Shown here: positions 16,843-24,442 of the stretch, one piece after another
How the letters are laid out: each line of letters begins with the position of its first letter
Position numbering within the stretch: the stretch's first letter is position 1
Origin: Candidatus Moraniibacteriota bacterium
Lineage (GTDB): Bacteria > Patescibacteriota > Minisyncoccia > Moranbacterales > UBA1568
Direction of reading: 5' to 3'
DNA length: 34,589 nucleotides
Assembly: GCA_008012175.1 (NCBI GenBank)
Contig: SSEF01000027.1
Span: forward strand, 1-34,589
Translations under genes and position numbers: made by a program
Notes under the pieces: model-generated
The model's input: only the letters and a program-made list of their open reading frames with translations
Told to the model about the DNA's origin: nothing
The model's database searches: none

Positions 16843-17739
16843 ATGCCCGAAATGGTATCGCTAGTAGTGATTACCCGGAATTCTCTCCGGGATTTCTGGA
16901 AGCACAAATCCCTTTGGTGGTTTGCTGTGCCTGTTGGAACTTTGGTTGGTTTCAACACAGTGGTGTCGCAAGCCATCCAAAACCATATACCAAAAAACCC
17001 TGAGCTTTCTCCGTTATCAGTACTCCTCTCCGACTATAGACTTGTCCTTATTTTCAGCGGATCTCTTCTTGTTATTCTCTGTCAATCCGCAATTCGTGGA
17101 GCGCTCATTACAACCTTTGTTCACCAAGGGAGAAAATTTAACGGCTCTAGTCCTGCTACGGTAGATAAGAATTCTTTCTGGCACGACATGATTCGCGCTA
17201 GCTGGATCTCTGTTAGTCTTGAAGGCATCTACTGGCTGTTGCTTCTAGGTATTGGAGCTGCCGTAATCATGCCCGTCTTTCTCGCCCAATATTTCAACCC
17301 GTCTGTTACAGCAGTCATTTTTGAGCTTGGATCCTTACTTCTTTTAATCATCGGGGTCTACTTTTATCTGATCAAGGAGCTCTCTTGTTTCTACGCAATT
17401 CTCGGAAAGACAGGTTTTCGGAGTGCTAGTGATCTTGGTTTCCGACTTTTCCGAAAGAATACCTTTAGTACGCTGCTCTTTTTTTTGTATGCTGCACTGC
17501 TATCTCTTATTTTCAGCCTTTTCATTGAAAATCTTTTTGGATTGAGCAGCTTACCAATAGAACAATACCCCTCTTTTCCGTCTCTGCTTTCAGGTATTTT
17601 GTTTGGACTTTATTATATTTTTGACCAAATACTCAAAACCTCCTTTTTCCGATCTATCGCGAATACCAAAAAAAAATACGCCGTGGAGGAAGCGTTTCTC
17701 GAAGCGTCAAAAACACCATCAGGCATTTCTCCAAACTAG
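16843..17739 (+). CDS. Polytopic membrane protein, unknown function
   Basis: 298 residues with about five to six hydrophobic segments (around 25-45, 65-85, 125-150, 155-180, 205-230 and 245-265). The N terminus contains ITRNSLRDFWKHKSLWWFAVPV, resembling the start of DUF-type glycerophosphoryl diester phosphodiesterase-like membrane domains, but I cannot assign a family with confidence. It follows ftsH by 38 nt and may be cotranscribed. Base composition is more AT-rich than ftsH. No Shine-Dalgarno sequence is seen; three ATGs (16843, 16852 and one out of frame just upstream) are close together. Confidence 0.75.
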   Translation: MPEMVSLVVITRNSLRDFWKHKSLWWFAVPVGTLVGFNTVVSQAIQNHIPKNPELSPLSVLLSDYRLVLIFSGSLLVILCQSAIRGALITTFVHQGRKFNGSSPATVDKNSFWHDMIRASWISVSLEGIYWLLLLGIGAAVIMPVFLAQYFNPSVTAVIFELGSLLLLIIGVYFYLIKELSCFYAILGKTGFRSASDLGFRLFRKNTFSTLLFFLYAALLSLIFSLFIENLFGLSSLPIEQYPSFPSLLSGILFGLYYIFDQILKTSFFRSIANTKKKYAVEEAFLEASKTPSGISPN

Positions 17740-17750
17740 ATTTTGAGGAT

Positions 17751-17778
17751 TTGCCAGAGATAGAATTTATGCTACAGT
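17751..17778 (+). promoter_or_regulatory. Promoter of tRNA-Val(GAC)
   Basis: TTGCCA (17751-17756), 16 nt, TACAGT (17773-17778). Confidence 0.5.
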
Positions 17779-17814
17779 ACCCTCTGTGTTTCATTTCGAC
17801 CACATGTAGAATAA

Positions 17815-17888
17815 GGACAATTAGCTCAGTTGGTTAGAGCGTCACATTGACATTGTGAAGGTCACTGGTTCGAATCCAGTATTGTCCA
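17815..17888 (+). tRNA. tRNA-Val(GAC)
   Basis: Complete 74-nt cloverleaf: acceptor GGACAAT/ATTGTCC, D-stem GCTC/GAGC, anticodon arm TCACA-TTGACAT-TGTGA (anticodon GAC), T-arm ACTGG-TTCGAAT-CCAGT, discriminator A. CCA is not encoded. Confidence 0.97.
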
Positions 17889-18059
17889 CACTAAACGAAA
17901 CTTTACAAGTTCTTCCATGAGGAACAGGGCTAAGACGTTTGTCATAGCCTTTCTTTTAGAAATGCACACGTACATGCCGCCAATTTATAGAGGGAAATTT
18001 CCTGAGTTTTTAGGAAAGAAATTTACAAAGTTTTCTGTTTTTTATTTCTCATATCACAC

Positions 18060-18088
18060 TTGACATAATAGTCATATTATTCTAAATT
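18060..18088 (+). promoter_or_regulatory. Promoter of the 192-residue orphan gene
   Basis: TTGACA (18060-18065), 17 nt, TAAATT (18083-18088). An AACCAG/CTGGTT stem-loop (about 18097-18118) follows at the predicted 5' end of the mRNA. The stretch from tRNA-Val to here (17889-18059) shows nothing else. Confidence 0.6.
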
Positions 18089-18151
18089 GATCGGAAACCA
18101 GGCTACGATGGCTGGTTGGTCGCAGTACATTGACATCAAAAGGAGAAGCAG

Positions 18152-18730
18152 ATGAGTCTAATCATTGCAACAATAGGCACCCGATCTGAAAAAGTCGTAG
18201 ATGGGCGGCGCCAGCAAGTCATTCCGTTCGTCGGAGCAGATCGTGAGGGCGAGTTCGCACAAATTGGGATTGGCTTCATCCTGCCCGACGAGAAGAAAGG
18301 GGGGATCTGGGGCACTGCGTTTCCCAATGCGCTCATCCAATCCTGGCGGGGCATGAAGATCCTCGAACAAATCGATTGCATCGGCAACGCTACGCTTTGT
18401 GCGTGTTGGACCATCGCGCAACGCACTATCCATGTCAGCGACGAGCGTCATTTCAACAAACTCGCCGAGCAGGTCGGCGGTGCTGACAAGTTACAAACGC
18501 TTCGCACTGAAATCCTCGGGTCCGCGCCAAGCGCCGATGAACTTGACGCCATGATCACGAACCTTCGTTTGAAGCATGTGGATGTAAGCGACCAGGAACT
18601 CAGAGAAGAAGTACGATCTGGACGGATCTCCACAAGCATCCTTATCGAGGCGATTGTGCGTGAGACAGAAGAGCACAGACATGCACGCAACCGCGAGAAA
18701 GGAGAAACAGGCACGCTCTCTCCCATGTAA
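18152..18730 (+). CDS. Orphan cytoplasmic protein, unknown function
   Basis: 192 residues, no signal peptide or transmembrane helix, no family recognised. The N-terminal ~110 residues look like a mixed alpha/beta globular domain with three cysteines (IDCIGNATLCACWTIAQ). The C-terminal ~80 residues are strongly helical and charged (DVSDQELREEVRSGRISTSILIEAIVRETEEHRHARNREK). Expression signals are strong: TTGACA promoter, 5' stem-loop and AAGGAG 8 nt before the ATG. The GC-rich, Glu/Arg-rich end differs from the AT-rich surroundings. It resembles the gene at 8046 in transcript layout only. Confidence 0.75.
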   Translation: MSLIIATIGTRSEKVVDGRRQQVIPFVGADREGEFAQIGIGFILPDEKKGGIWGTAFPNALIQSWRGMKILEQIDCIGNATLCACWTIAQRTIHVSDERHFNKLAEQVGGADKLQTLRTEILGSAPSADELDAMITNLRLKHVDVSDQELREEVRSGRISTSILIEAIVRETEEHRHARNREKGETGTLSPM

Positions 18731-18884
18731 GGAAAGTCTCAGCACGTTCTTCGAAAATCTCGACATTGCCGACTCCATCGGTAGCGGGCTCCATGATATG
18801 ATCGGACTGCTGCTGCCGAAACCAATCGCGCAGCGGAGCTTCCTCAGTAATGTTTCTTTCTTTTTTTCGAGGCGAAAGTGTCAG
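18731..18884 (+). other. Possible coding remnant between the orphan gene and its terminator
   Basis: In another frame the bases just after the stop translate as a protein-like stretch (SLSTFFENLDIADSIGSGLHD...) of about 35 residues with coding-style codons, then degenerate at a T-rich run. The frame opens at an ATG at about 18681 inside the upstream gene without a good ribosome binding site. It may be a frameshifted tail of the upstream gene or a relic. Confidence 0.25.
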
Positions 18885-18929
18885 CCCCTGGAAAAGTCCT
18901 TCGGATGGGACTTTTTCAGGGGTTTTATT
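18885..18929 (+). terminator. Terminator of the 192-residue gene
   Basis: Long stem CCCCTG-AAAAGTCC/GGACTTTT-CAGGGG followed by TTTTATTT. Confidence 0.85.
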
Positions 18930-19057
18930 TATAGAAGTAAGCCATTTTTTAATTCTCCCTATTTTCCTTCTTTTAATTCTTCAATACGCTCGTATATTTC
19001 TGAAGGTTAGAAATTGCTTCTCTTTAAAATAAGACGTATTTCACTCAATATTTTCTA

Positions 19058-19086
19058 TAAAAAACCACCTCAGTATGGTGGTTTCA
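19058..19086 (-). terminator. Terminator of the exported-protein pair
   Basis: AAACCACC-ATACTGA-GGTGGTTT, then TTTTAT on the reverse strand; A/T-rich on both sides, so it may work in both directions. The AT-rich bases 18930-19057 contain no other feature. Confidence 0.7.
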
Positions 19087-19149
19087 AAAAAAAACAGACC
19101 CTCCCTTCACAGGAAAGGCTGCATTAAACAATTGTATCGGAGGCAGAGC

Positions 19150-20241
19150 CTACGGATCGGTAACGATACTTGGTGTTGAGTTAAAATTTACAACTGATTG
19201 CTGAACACCCGTGTACTTCCCCGTGCTCGAAGCGCTGCCACTCCATCCTCCGAGCTGCTGGTTTGCATTCCGCATGAATTGCGAACCTGGGCCGAGTTGT
19301 TGCTGTAGATCATTTCGAGCTCCGCGAATTTCTGAATCCACCTTTCCAAGCTCACGACTAATATTTTGGGACACCATTTCAAATCCTTTTTGATAGAGGT
19401 TAGTAATTGCTTGATTTGCAAATGCACCTGCTGCTGCTGCAATAAGCTCTCCCCAGTTTCCTGCTGCAGGAATAAGCTCCAGAGCAAGCGTCTGTGTTTG
19501 GGCTGTAACATCGGCTATAACTGATCCCGGAGAAACGGTTTTCCCGTTTATTTCAACACCCGTAAATCCCTGTCCGGCAATCGCCTTTGTTTTGGAAATT
19601 TCCTGTTGTTGATTAATTCTCCTTTGCGTCTCCTCCTTTATTTTAAGACTCAGCGCAAGCGGACTATTGCAATCAGAGGAAACCACGGCATTCAGTATGC
19701 GCCAATCGCCCTCTCCAAGAGAGAGCATTACATTTGAGGTGTACTGATCGAGATTATACTTGCACCTATCTGCAGCAAAGGCGGCATTCACCTCAGCATT
19801 GAGATAATTCATGTAGTTCATCCCGAGCTGCTGGAGACTCCCGCCCGCAACAACATAATTGAGTGCCGAACTCTTCCCATCCGTCACAGCCGTGAGGAGG
19901 TCATTCATATAAATCATCCCTTCATCCAGGGCTGCTCCATATATGTATTCCTTGTAGTCCGTGATAAAAGCTGCTTTCTTAGACGACCCCCCCGCAATAA
20001 GTCTGTTTGCGGCATCGCGTGCCATTTCAACTGCAACACGTTTCGCAACACCCAAAAGCATAGCCTGGATCTGTTCCCAAATTGTTTCAAGAGCCTGCTT
20101 CAAGAGCGAACTTGCTATACTTTCCCCCCAAACGCCTGCCCGAACTGGAAGCGGAACTGATGTTGAAAAAAATATACTACACAACAAAAAAACAGCGATT
20201 GATTTTCTAAAACGGTTTGGGTATATTGCCAGCCTATGCAT
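19150..20241 (-). CDS. Exported protein, unknown function
   Basis: 363 residues with an N-terminal signal peptide (about 1-36: basic NRFRKS, hydrophobic IAVFLLCSIFFSTSVPL, then VRA-GVW as a likely cleavage site). The mature part is mainly helical with amphipathic repeats, two cysteines (CKYN and SDCNSP) that could form a disulfide, and a Gln/Asn/Ser-rich C terminus (NDLQQQLGPGSQ, QQLGGWSGSASS). No enzyme motif is seen. It starts 10 nt after the stop of the calcium-repeat gene, so the two are cotranscribed. Proteins of this style are often encoded with secretion or pilus genes in Patescibacteria, but none are present here. Confidence 0.75.
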   Translation of the reverse strand: MHRLAIYPNRFRKSIAVFLLCSIFFSTSVPLPVRAGVWGESIASSLLKQALETIWEQIQAMLLGVAKRVAVEMARDAANRLIAGGSSKKAAFITDYKEYIYGAALDEGMIYMNDLLTAVTDGKSSALNYVVAGGSLQQLGMNYMNYLNAEVNAAFAADRCKYNLDQYTSNVMLSLGEGDWRILNAVVSSDCNSPLALSLKIKEETQRRINQQQEISKTKAIAGQGFTGVEINGKTVSPGSVIADVTAQTQTLALELIPAAGNWGELIAAAAGAFANQAITNLYQKGFEMVSQNISRELGKVDSEIRGARNDLQQQLGPGSQFMRNANQQLGGWSGSASSTGKYTGVQQSVVNFNSTPSIVTDP

Positions 20242-20251
20242 AGCTTACTGC

Positions 20252-21232
20252 CTAGATATCAAGTGGTATATTCTCAACCCCAATATCAACGAGTTTATTT
20301 TGTGTCTCACTTGTAAAAGTATCAAAGGCCATAAGAAAACCCTGTATTTTCGAAAACATAAGCATTTGGCCAAGCGGATCGTCCGTGGGGATTGTTATCT
20401 TCAGCGACTGTTTAAGATTTGAGGCAAATGCCAGCATTTTTACTGCCTTTACGTGCGTATCAAGCATATTTTCTGGGACTTCTACATCATTCACTTCATC
20501 AAGTGCCTTCTTGCTTCGCTCTTCAAGATCATCAAGATAGGAATAATCTCCTGTTGCCAGGCCCATGACCACCTGTTTCCCAGCATCAAGCATGAATGCT
20601 TTCAGCGCCTGAGAATCACGAATCTGGATTGGTGCATTTGAAATCAGTATATAACTTACCAGGGTCAAATACTCAACGGTATCCTGTCGTTTTCTCTCAA
20701 GTAGATCTTCCTCAGAAAGTCCAGATTCGAGCTGCTTAATTTTTATTAAAGAAGTATCAACCTCAGGTAAAACTATTTCTTCCTGATTATCCAAAGAGAG
20801 CTTTGTAATAACAGCATTTAGATCTTCGCTTGTGATCTCAGCATCTGTTCCTTTTTCTGAAATAACACCAATCAACTCTTCAGTGGCTTGGTCGGTCAGG
20901 TTCATGACCTGGGTATCAATATCAGTATTAACTTCCTGAACTTCTTCTACAACAACCCGATCACCGGGCGCTGACTTAAGCGGATCAAATCCTCCTTCAA
21001 TTTCGATTCCGTCACTATAGCCATCACCATCCGTATCCGCGACATCTGGATCCGTTCCATAAATTTTCTCCTCTTCGTTTGAAAGACCGTCCGTATCGAT
21101 GTCGTCAAACGCAACACGCCCACTCAATGAAGCCTCATCGGCAATGGCATACATCCACGAACTTGCGGAGCAAAGGAAAATAAACAACAGAAAACCCCAG
21201 CGTAAGTTGCTTTTTGTTTGTGATAAACCCAT
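20252..21232 (-). CDS. Exported protein with calcium-binding Asp-rich repeats
   Basis: 326 residues from the ATG at 21232. A signal peptide (about 1-31) ends near YAIA-DE. Two thrombospondin type 3 / dockerin-like calcium loops follow at about 43-78: DIDTDGLSNEEE and DTDGDGYSDGIE separated by YGTDPDVA, a common arrangement in exported bacterial proteins. The rest is acidic and helical with no recognised domain. The start is chosen because an extended -10 (TGATATACT) lies so close that a leaderless message beginning at this ATG is predicted. It is the first gene of a two-gene operon. Confidence 0.8.
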   Translation of the reverse strand: MGLSQTKSNLRWGFLLFIFLCSASSWMYAIADEASLSGRVAFDDIDTDGLSNEEEKIYGTDPDVADTDGDGYSDGIEIEGGFDPLKSAPGDRVVVEEVQEVNTDIDTQVMNLTDQATEELIGVISEKGTDAEITSEDLNAVITKLSLDNQEEIVLPEVDTSLIKIKQLESGLSEEDLLERKRQDTVEYLTLVSYILISNAPIQIRDSQALKAFMLDAGKQVVMGLATGDYSYLDDLEERSKKALDEVNDVEVPENMLDTHVKAVKMLAFASNLKQSLKITIPTDDPLGQMLMFSKIQGFLMAFDTFTSETQNKLVDIGVENIPLDI

Positions 21233-21240
21233 ATGGCTTG

Positions 21241-21251
21241 AGTATATCACA
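21241..21251 (-). promoter_or_regulatory. Extended -10 promoter for the calcium-repeat gene
   Basis: Reverse strand TGATATACT; the TATACT (21241-21246) is only 8 nt from the ATG, placing the transcription start at or within 1-2 nt of the start codon. Confidence 0.55.
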
Positions 21252-21425
21252 ATAAGTTATTTTCAAAAGACTCATCCTTTTTTAGGAGATCAATGATCAA
21301 ATGAATAACTATATATACCCCGCACTTCATTTTCTTTAAAATTTTATTCAGTATTTTCTTTTTTAAAGAAATACATTACTACCACCACTTCTCTTATTTA
21401 GATCGGTCTTCTGTGCTCTATAAAT

Positions 21426-21465
21426 AAAAATACTAATAAATATTATACAGTGTATTAGTATTTTT
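21426..21465 (-). terminator. Terminator overlapping the 3' end of the O-antigen-ligase-like gene
   Basis: Perfect 13-bp inverted repeat AAAAATACTAATA/TATTAGTATTTTT with a 14-nt loop. The stop codon (21433-21435) lies in the second arm, so the last codons of the gene form the hairpin. The 180-base AT-rich gap 21252-21425 holds nothing else clear. Confidence 0.7.
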
Positions 21466-22749
21466 GTCAATATATAGAGCGAGTGTAGAAATTAAAATAA
21501 CTGCTGTCCCCTGATAAATATCCCAAGCAAAATGATCTACAGAAATAATAGTTAAAGCAAATATCAAGAAAATTGCTAGATGATCTATATTTCCACGTGG
21601 AACATTATTAATAGTGTTTAAAAAAATAATTAAAAATATGATCGATATAAAAATTCCTGTTTCTTTTAAAAAAATAGCCGGAACGAAATGAATAGGTTCA
21701 TAATTCCACCAATCCGATGATAGTTTATCGTAGGATACTCTATATGTTCCTATTCCCGATCCAACTAAAAACTCTTTTTTTGTAAAGCTTGACTGAAGAA
21801 TAGCCTGATCAATTCTTGTTACTAAAGATTGCTTAGAATCATCATTTATCAAAATTAGAAAAGAAACTGCGGAAACCATAAAAAGAAGCAATGCATATAC
21901 TAAATGTTTCACGTGGAACAAGTGAATTTTTTCATTTATAAAATTTAAAATTATAATAAAAAATAGGATTATAGATATTTTTGATTGTGAAATAAGGATA
22001 GTAAAGAATGATATAAATAAAAAATATAAAATAAATGAACGTTTCACGTGGAACAAATGATATTTTATTGCATATATTAAAAATACCAATGCCGAAAGAG
22101 CATAGGCTGCTAAAATATTTGGATGAAGAAAAGTTCCATAGGCTCTTATATAAGTATTTGAAAATAGATGAAATTTAGCAACATTTTCTTTATCTATTGA
22201 AATAATTGATTCATTCAGTACATTTAAACCTACAGAAGATTGATTTATGATCTGAGCAAAAGATATTAGAAACTGGAAAGATAAACTTATCAGCAGAATA
22301 AGAAATACTGAATATAAGAATTTTGTTCCACGTGAAACATATAGTTTGAAAATAAGATACAAAAAAATAATAAAAGAAAGATAGTGTAGTATTGAAATTA
22401 GAGAGAGAATCTTATCAATCGAAAGAAGAACATTAACAATTATGCAGGCTGTTAATATAAGCACTAGTAGCTTATTCTGTTTCACGTGGAACATTTCAAA
22501 AATTTTTGAAAAAAAATCTAAGATAGTTGACTTATTTACTATTTTATATTCTAATATATGTATAATGAGTGCAGAAAACACAAAAATCTCGCCTAAGTAA
22601 ATAGATATATCCATGTATTCATTGAATGATTCGCTCCATTCACTTCGATTCGGATCAAAAATTATCCGCCAAGAAAATGGTATTTGCCATATATAAACAT
22701 AGAGGAATACTTCCTCAATTGATTTCAGGTGATTACTGATGGATTTCAT
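21433..22749 (-). CDS. O-antigen ligase/polymerase-like polytopic membrane protein
   Basis: 438 residues with about ten to twelve hydrophobic helices. The signature of the Wzy/WaaL O-antigen ligase family is visible near the C terminus: LVGSGIGTYRVSYDKL, then YEPIHFVPAIFLKETGIF. Members transfer or polymerise undecaprenyl-linked glycans at the outer face of the membrane. The gene is far more AT-rich than its neighbours. The peptide FHVK recurs three times because the gene contains five parS-like DNA sites (listed separately). The start has AGAGGG 4 nt upstream and a TATACT just before it. The upstream region carries the palindrome CTAGTAT/ATACTAG and a divergent tRNA-Ala promoter. No other glycan genes are nearby. 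Confidence 0.82.
   Translation of the reverse strand: MKSISNHLKSIEEVFLYVYIWQIPFSWRIIFDPNRSEWSESFNEYMDISIYLGEIFVFSALIIHILEYKIVNKSTILDFFSKIFEMFHVKQNKLLVLILTACIIVNVLLSIDKILSLISILHYLSFIIFLYLIFKLYVSRGTKFLYSVFLILLISLSFQFLISFAQIINQSSVGLNVLNESIISIDKENVAKFHLFSNTYIRAYGTFLHPNILAAYALSALVFLIYAIKYHLFHVKRSFILYFLFISFFTILISQSKISIILFFIIILNFINEKIHLFHVKHLVYALLLFMVSAVSFLILINDDSKQSLVTRIDQAILQSSFTKKEFLVGSGIGTYRVSYDKLSSDWWNYEPIHFVPAIFLKETGIFISIIFLIIFLNTINNVPRGNIDHLAIFLIFALTIISVDHFAWDIYQGTAVILISTLALYIDKNTNTLYNIY
21589..21604 (+). promoter_or_regulatory. parS-like ParB site 1 (variant)
   Basis: ATTTCCACGTGGAACA: two mismatches, at the first two bases, to the consensus TGTTYCACGTGRAACA. Confidence 0.75.
21905..21920 (+). 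promoter_or_regulatory. parS-like ParB site 2
   Basis: TGTTTCACGTGGAACA, the reverse complement of the classical B. subtilis parS TGTTCCACGTGAAACA. Confidence 0.9.
22040..22055 (+). promoter_or_regulatory. parS-like ParB site 3
   Basis: CGTTTCACGTGGAACA, one mismatch at the first base. Confidence 0.85.
22324..22339 (-). promoter_or_regulatory. parS-like ParB site 4
   Basis: TGTTCCACGTGAAACA on the plus strand, identical to the classical parS and in opposite orientation to the other sites. Confidence 0.9.
22478..22493 (+). promoter_or_regulatory. parS-like ParB site 5
   Basis: TGTTTCACGTGGAACA, an exact match; encodes the MFHVKQ peptide on the reverse strand. Confidence 0.9.
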
Positions 22750-22757
22750 ATGGCCCT

Positions 22758-22776
22758 CTAGTATAGCGCATACTAG
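22758..22776. promoter_or_regulatory. Palindrome in the divergent region before the O-antigen-ligase-like gene
   Basis: CTAGTAT-AGCGC-ATACTAG, a perfect 7-bp inverted repeat with 5-nt centre, 9 nt upstream of the ATG and overlapping its -10-like TATACT. It could be an operator. Confidence 0.4.
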
Positions 22777-22790
22777 AAATGGCGTAATTA

Positions 22791-22818
22791 TTGACGAATC
22801 AGCGAATTTCAGTATGAT
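22791..22818 (+). promoter_or_regulatory. Promoter of tRNA-Ala(GGC)
   Basis: TTGACG (22791-22796), 16 nt, TATGAT (22813-22818). Confidence 0.6.
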
Positions 22819-22848
22819 TGTAAGGAGTCATCATAACCTTATATACTT

Positions 22849-22924
22849 GGGCCATTAGCTCATTTGGTAGAGCACTTCCATGGCATGGAAGGGGTGACCG
22901 GTTCGAATCCGGTATGGTCCACCA
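22849..22924 (+). tRNA. tRNA-Ala(GGC)
   Basis: Cloverleaf with acceptor GGGCCAT/ATGGTCC, D-stem GCTC/GAGC, anticodon arm CTTCC-ATGGCAT-GGAAG (anticodon GGC), T-arm CCGG-TTCGAAT-CCGG, and an encoded CCA (22922-22924). It is the only tRNA in the window with an encoded CCA. Confidence 0.97.
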
Positions 22925-23037
22925 ATAGGCCAAAATAGGGCCTTTTTTACTTATATAGAGCACACGTATTCGCCGCCCTCTCTGGTACAATACACTTGTC
23001 TTGCCAGCACCGTGTTTTTCCAGTACAGTACCGAGTT

Positions 23038-23109
23038 GCCCCTATAGCTCAATGGATAGAGCTATCCCGTCCTAAGGGAGAGATCTGGGTTCGATTCCTG
23101 GTGGGGGCA
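23038..23109 (+). tRNA. tRNA-Arg(CCT)
   Basis: Acceptor GCCCCTA/TGGGGGC, D-stem GCTC/GAGC, anticodon loop GTCCTAA (anticodon CCT), T-arm CTGGG-TTCGATT-CCTGG, discriminator A, no CCA. The rbfA start codon follows 2 nt later, so the two are cotranscribed. Confidence 0.95.
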
Positions 23110-23111
23110 CT

Positions 23112-23456
23112 ATGATGCACAATAGGATTATCCAATTAAACGATCTTATCCGCGACCTCCTTGGGGAGATTCTGACGCGTGAAATTTCTTTTAAGGAGGG
23201 CGTCATTGTCACTCTCACAAAGGTTGATACTGCCCGAAACCTGCGAGTAACACATGTTTTCTTGAGTGTTTTTCCAGCAAAAGATCGCGACTATGCCATG
23301 AAGACCATTGAACATGAGCGGCGAAATATTCAACACCTCTTTCATGAACGGCTAGCGACTCGGCCACTGCCGACAATCATCTTTGAGCTCGATACAACCG
23401 AAGAAAAGGCCGACGAAGTAGAGCACTTGCTCCAGGAGATACGGAAGGGCCGATGA
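23112..23456 (+). CDS. rbfA: Ribosome-binding factor A
   Basis: 114 residues, typical RbfA, a KH-type protein that binds the 30S subunit during late maturation of the 16S 5' end. Recognised by the N-terminal RIIQLNDLIRDLLGEIL, the VIVTLTKVDTARNLRVTHVFLSVF core strand-turn (the usual V-x-V-S..L..A.V.vs) and the LPTIIFELDTTEEKADEVEHLLQEI C terminus. The start lies 3 nt after tRNA-Arg, leaving no room for a normal ribosome binding site outside the tRNA. It is followed by nrnA, a common RbfA neighbour. Confidence 0.95.
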   Translation: MMHNRIIQLNDLIRDLLGEILTREISFKEGVIVTLTKVDTARNLRVTHVFLSVFPAKDRDYAMKTIEHERRNIQHLFHERLATRPLPTIIFELDTTEEKADEVEHLLQEIRKGR

Positions 23457-23471
23457 TAGACGTACTGCGTT

Positions 23472-24431
23472 ATGCGATATTTTGGAAAAGAATTTAAAAC
23501 ACTCCACTTTGTCATCGAACAAGCAGGATCGATTCTCCTCGTGGCGCACAAGCGACCCGATCCTGATACCGTTGGTGCAAATCTCGCACTCAAGTACTAT
23601 CTCGAGTCTCTTGGAAAGCGTGTTGAAATTGCTTGTTACGATCCGTTTCCTGAAAACCTAAGCTCACTTTTTCATACGGATTTTCTTCATCCTGACCAAA
23701 TTAACCTCGCCTCTTTTGAGGCCATCATCGCAGCCGACTCGGTCGACCGAGGATTCCACTTGTTCCGAAACCGACTTCAAGAACGGCAAGTTGTCGCTCT
23801 TATCGATCACCATCCTGATATTGATCTAGTTGGTGACATCGTCATGATCGATCCAAAATACTCATCGTCGAGCGAGATCGTGTATCTCTTTTTTGTACAG
23901 ACGAAAGTCCATATCACCAAAGATATGGCAACAGCACTCCTCGCTGGCATCCTTTTTGATACAGGAAACTTTCAGCACTCGAGCGTGTCACCCCAAGTTA
24001 TGGATATTGCTTCGCACCTCATGAAACTCGGAGCGCCACTCACAAAGGTTTCAAACACGATCTTCGCCAACAAAAATATTTCGGCAATGAAGCTCTGGGG
24101 GAAGGCTCTTGAAAAAGCAAGGTTCATCCGAGAATCAGGGCTGCTCGTTACAGCTGTAACGCGATCGGATATCAGTGAGTGCGAGGCAACCCCAGACGAT
24201 ATCTATCAAGTCGCATCAATTCTTTCCACTGTTCCAGAGGCAAAGTTCGCACTTGTCCTATCAGAACGCGATGAAGAAACCGTGCGGGGAAGTCTACGCG
24301 CCTCAGAGCATCATGGCGTTGATGTCTCCCTGATCGCTCACAAGCTCGGAGGAGGTGGGCATAAGCTTGCAAGCGGATTTGAGGTAAAAGGAAAAATCAT
24401 GGAGTCAGCCGAGGGTTGGCATATTACTTAA
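23472..24431 (+). CDS. nrnA: DHH-family phosphoesterase, NrnA-like (oligoribonuclease / pAp phosphatase)
   Basis: 319 residues. NrnA proteins degrade short RNA oligomers to mononucleotides and dephosphorylate pAp. The four catalytic motifs are in order: HKRPDPDTVGA (about 28-38), IIAADSVD, ALIDHHPDID (the DHH) and the DHHA1 motif GGGGHKLASGF near 290-300. Length is normal. It lies 15 nt after rbfA and overlaps or abuts the UDG gene, so tRNA-Arg, rbfA, nrnA and the glycosylase form one transcription unit. PNPase in the same window would supply the short oligonucleotides. Confidence 0.93.
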   Translation: MRYFGKEFKTLHFVIEQAGSILLVAHKRPDPDTVGANLALKYYLESLGKRVEIACYDPFPENLSSLFHTDFLHPDQINLASFEAIIAADSVDRGFHLFRNRLQERQVVALIDHHPDIDLVGDIVMIDPKYSSSSEIVYLFFVQTKVHITKDMATALLAGILFDTGNFQHSSVSPQVMDIASHLMKLGAPLTKVSNTIFANKNISAMKLWGKALEKARFIRESGLLVTAVTRSDISECEATPDDIYQVASILSTVPEAKFALVLSERDEETVRGSLRASEHHGVDVSLIAHKLGGGGHKLASGFEVKGKIMESAEGWHIT

Positions 24432-24442
24432 GTCATCGTTCT

